NCBI RefSeq assembly: GCF_025966695.1
Contig: NZ_JAOEIY010000004.1
Coordinates: forward strand, 1-64,000
Direction: 5' to 3'
DNA length: 64,000 nt
Origin: Stutzerimonas sp. S1
GTDB lineage: Bacteria; Pseudomonadota; Gammaproteobacteria; Pseudomonadales; Pseudomonadaceae
Shown in pieces: positions 62,972 to 64,000 of the stretch; the stretch's first letter is position 1, and each line of letters starts with the position of its first letter. The translations under genes were made by a program, and so were the position numbers. The notes under the pieces are model-generated. The model searched no databases. It saw only the letters and a program-made list of their open reading frames with translations, and had not been told where the DNA came from.

Positions 62972-64000
62972 ATGACTGCAGACAGCGTTCTGTACATCCC
63001 GCCTTACAAGGCTGACGACCAGGATATCGTCGTCGAACTGAAAACGCGCTTCGGCGCCGAAACCTTCACGTTGCAGCCATCCTTGACCGGCATGCCGGTG
63101 CTGTGGGTACCGCGCGAGCGCCTGATCGAGGTGCTGAGCTTCCTGCGCCAGGTGAGCAAGCCCTACGTGATGCTCTACGATCTGCACGGCGTCGACGAGC
63201 GCCTGCGCACCCAGCGCCAGGGCCTGCCCGCCGCCGATTTCAGCGTGTTCTACCACCTGATGTCGCTGGAACGTAACAGCGACGTCATGATCAAGGTGGC
63301 GCTGAAGGAAGGCGACCTCAACCTGCCGACCGCCACCTCCGTCTGGCCCAACGCCAACTGGTACGAGCGCGAAGTCTGGGACATGTACGGGATCAGTTTC
63401 ACTGGCCACCCGCACCTGACCCGCATGCTGATGCCGCCGACCTGGGAAGGCCACCCGCTGCGCAAGGACTACCCCGCGCGCGCCACCGAGTTCGACCCCT
63501 ACAGCCTGAACGCGGCCAAGCAGGATCTGGAGCAGGAAGCTCTGCGCTTCAAACCCGAAGATTGGGGCATGAAGCGCGGCGGTGCGCACGAGGACTATAT
63601 GTTCCTCAATCTCGGCCCCAACCACCCGTCCGCCCATGGCGCGTTCCGCATCATTCTGCAGCTCGATGGCGAGGAGATCGTCGATTGTGTGCCGGAGATC
63701 GGCTACCACCATCGCGGCGCCGAGAAGATGGCCGAGCGTCAGTCCTGGCACAGCTTCATCCCCTACACCGACCGCATCGACTACCTCGGCGGGGTGATGA
63801 ACAACCTGCCCTACGTGTTGGCCGTGGAGAAACTCGCCGGCATCAAGGTGCCGGACCGCGTCGACTTCATCCGCGTGATGATGGCCGAGTTCTTCCGCAT
63901 CCAGAATCACCTGCTGTACCTGGGCACCTACATCCAGGACGTCGGCGCCATGACGCCGGTGTTCTTCACCTTCACCGACCGCCAACGTGCCTACAAGGTG
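62972..64000 (+). CDS. nuoCD: NADH-quinone oxidoreductase subunit C/D (partial)
   Basis: The first 343 codons of the fused NuoCD subunit; the window ends in frame inside the gene. The NuoC part contains [20 protein letters not shown] and HPLRKDYPA. The NuoD part begins near residue 205 with [20 protein letters not shown] and [20 protein letters not shown]. The C/D fusion is normal for gammaproteobacterial complex I. ATG 62972 follows CGACCGAGATC. Confidence 0.97.
   Translation, partial: MTADSVLYIPPYKADDQDIVVELKTRFGAETFTLQPSLTGMPVLWVPRERLIEVLSFLRQVSKPYVMLYDLHGVDERLRTQRQGLPAADFSVFYHLMSLERNSDVMIKVALKEGDLNLPTATSVWPNANWYEREVWDMYGISFTGHPHLTRMLMPPTWEGHPLRKDYPARATEFDPYSLNAAKQDLEQEALRFKPEDWGMKRGGAHEDYMFLNLGPNHPSAHGAFRIILQLDGEEIVDCVPEIGYHHRGAEKMAERQSWHSFIPYTDRIDYLGGVMNNLPYVLAVEKLAGIKVPDRVDFIRVMMAEFFRIQNHLLYLGTYIQDVGAMTPVFFTFTDRQRAYKV

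Overview
The window reads as a chromosomal segment of a Pseudomonas stutzeri-group (Stutzerimonas) bacterium. This rests on pseudomonad gene order in the core blocks (thrS-infC-rpmI-rplT-pheS-pheT-ihfA-MerR-tRNA-Pro; dgt...yggL-dacB-rlmKL-rmf-pyrD; gdhB next to the MoxR/Bat operon; nasST-nasA-nirBD-nasC-cobA; nuoA-nuoB-nuoCD), on high GC, and on P. aeruginosa-type families such as PA2778/PA2779 and OprD. The species call is inference; no database was searched.

Bases 1-6930 are the right-hand end of an integrative element inserted at the 3' end of a tRNA-Pro(GGG) gene. They hold an AbiE-type toxin/antitoxin pair, a Fic protein, a conserved hypothetical protein, an AlpA/excisionase-like protein and a tyrosine integrase. 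The fic gene sits between the complete hypothetical gene and a 181-bp second copy of that gene's 3' end. The other end of the element lies outside the window.

From 6931 to 35,500 the sequence is mostly core. It has translation genes (ihfA, pheST, rplT, rpmI, infC with a probable AUU start, thrS), tRNA-Pro(GGG), tRNA-Val(GAC), tRNA-Pro(CGG), an amine oxidase-type flavoprotein, a lipoprotein peptidase pair, mobA, an OprD porin, a three-gene ElaB/YqjE-like envelope cluster, dgt, dacB, rlmKL, rmf and pyrD. One IS3-family element (20781-22002) is inserted beside tRNA-Pro(CGG); it has 3-bp target duplications and a frameshifted orfB.

From 35,595 to 47,451 come the giant NAD-glutamate dehydrogenase gdhB and, divergently, a tightly overlapping six-gene MoxR/DUF58/DUF4381/VWA/VWA-TPR/BatD operon.

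From 47,500 to 61,543 lies a complete nitrate-assimilation locus: sensor and antiterminator nasS-nasT, transporter nasA with a kinase/phosphatase gene, and nirB-nirD-nasC-cobA (nitrite reductase, nitrate reductase, siroheme synthesis). All three transcription units begin with a good sigma-54 -24/-12 promoter. The nasA and nirB leaders each carry two hairpins with A1/G4 hexaloops followed by an intrinsic terminator, the architecture expected for NasT (ANTAR) antitermination. A palindromic repeat is inserted in frame inside nasC and adds about 50 residues. A pfkB-type sugar kinase gene is embedded in the locus. The window ends in the nuo (complex I) operon, within nuoCD.
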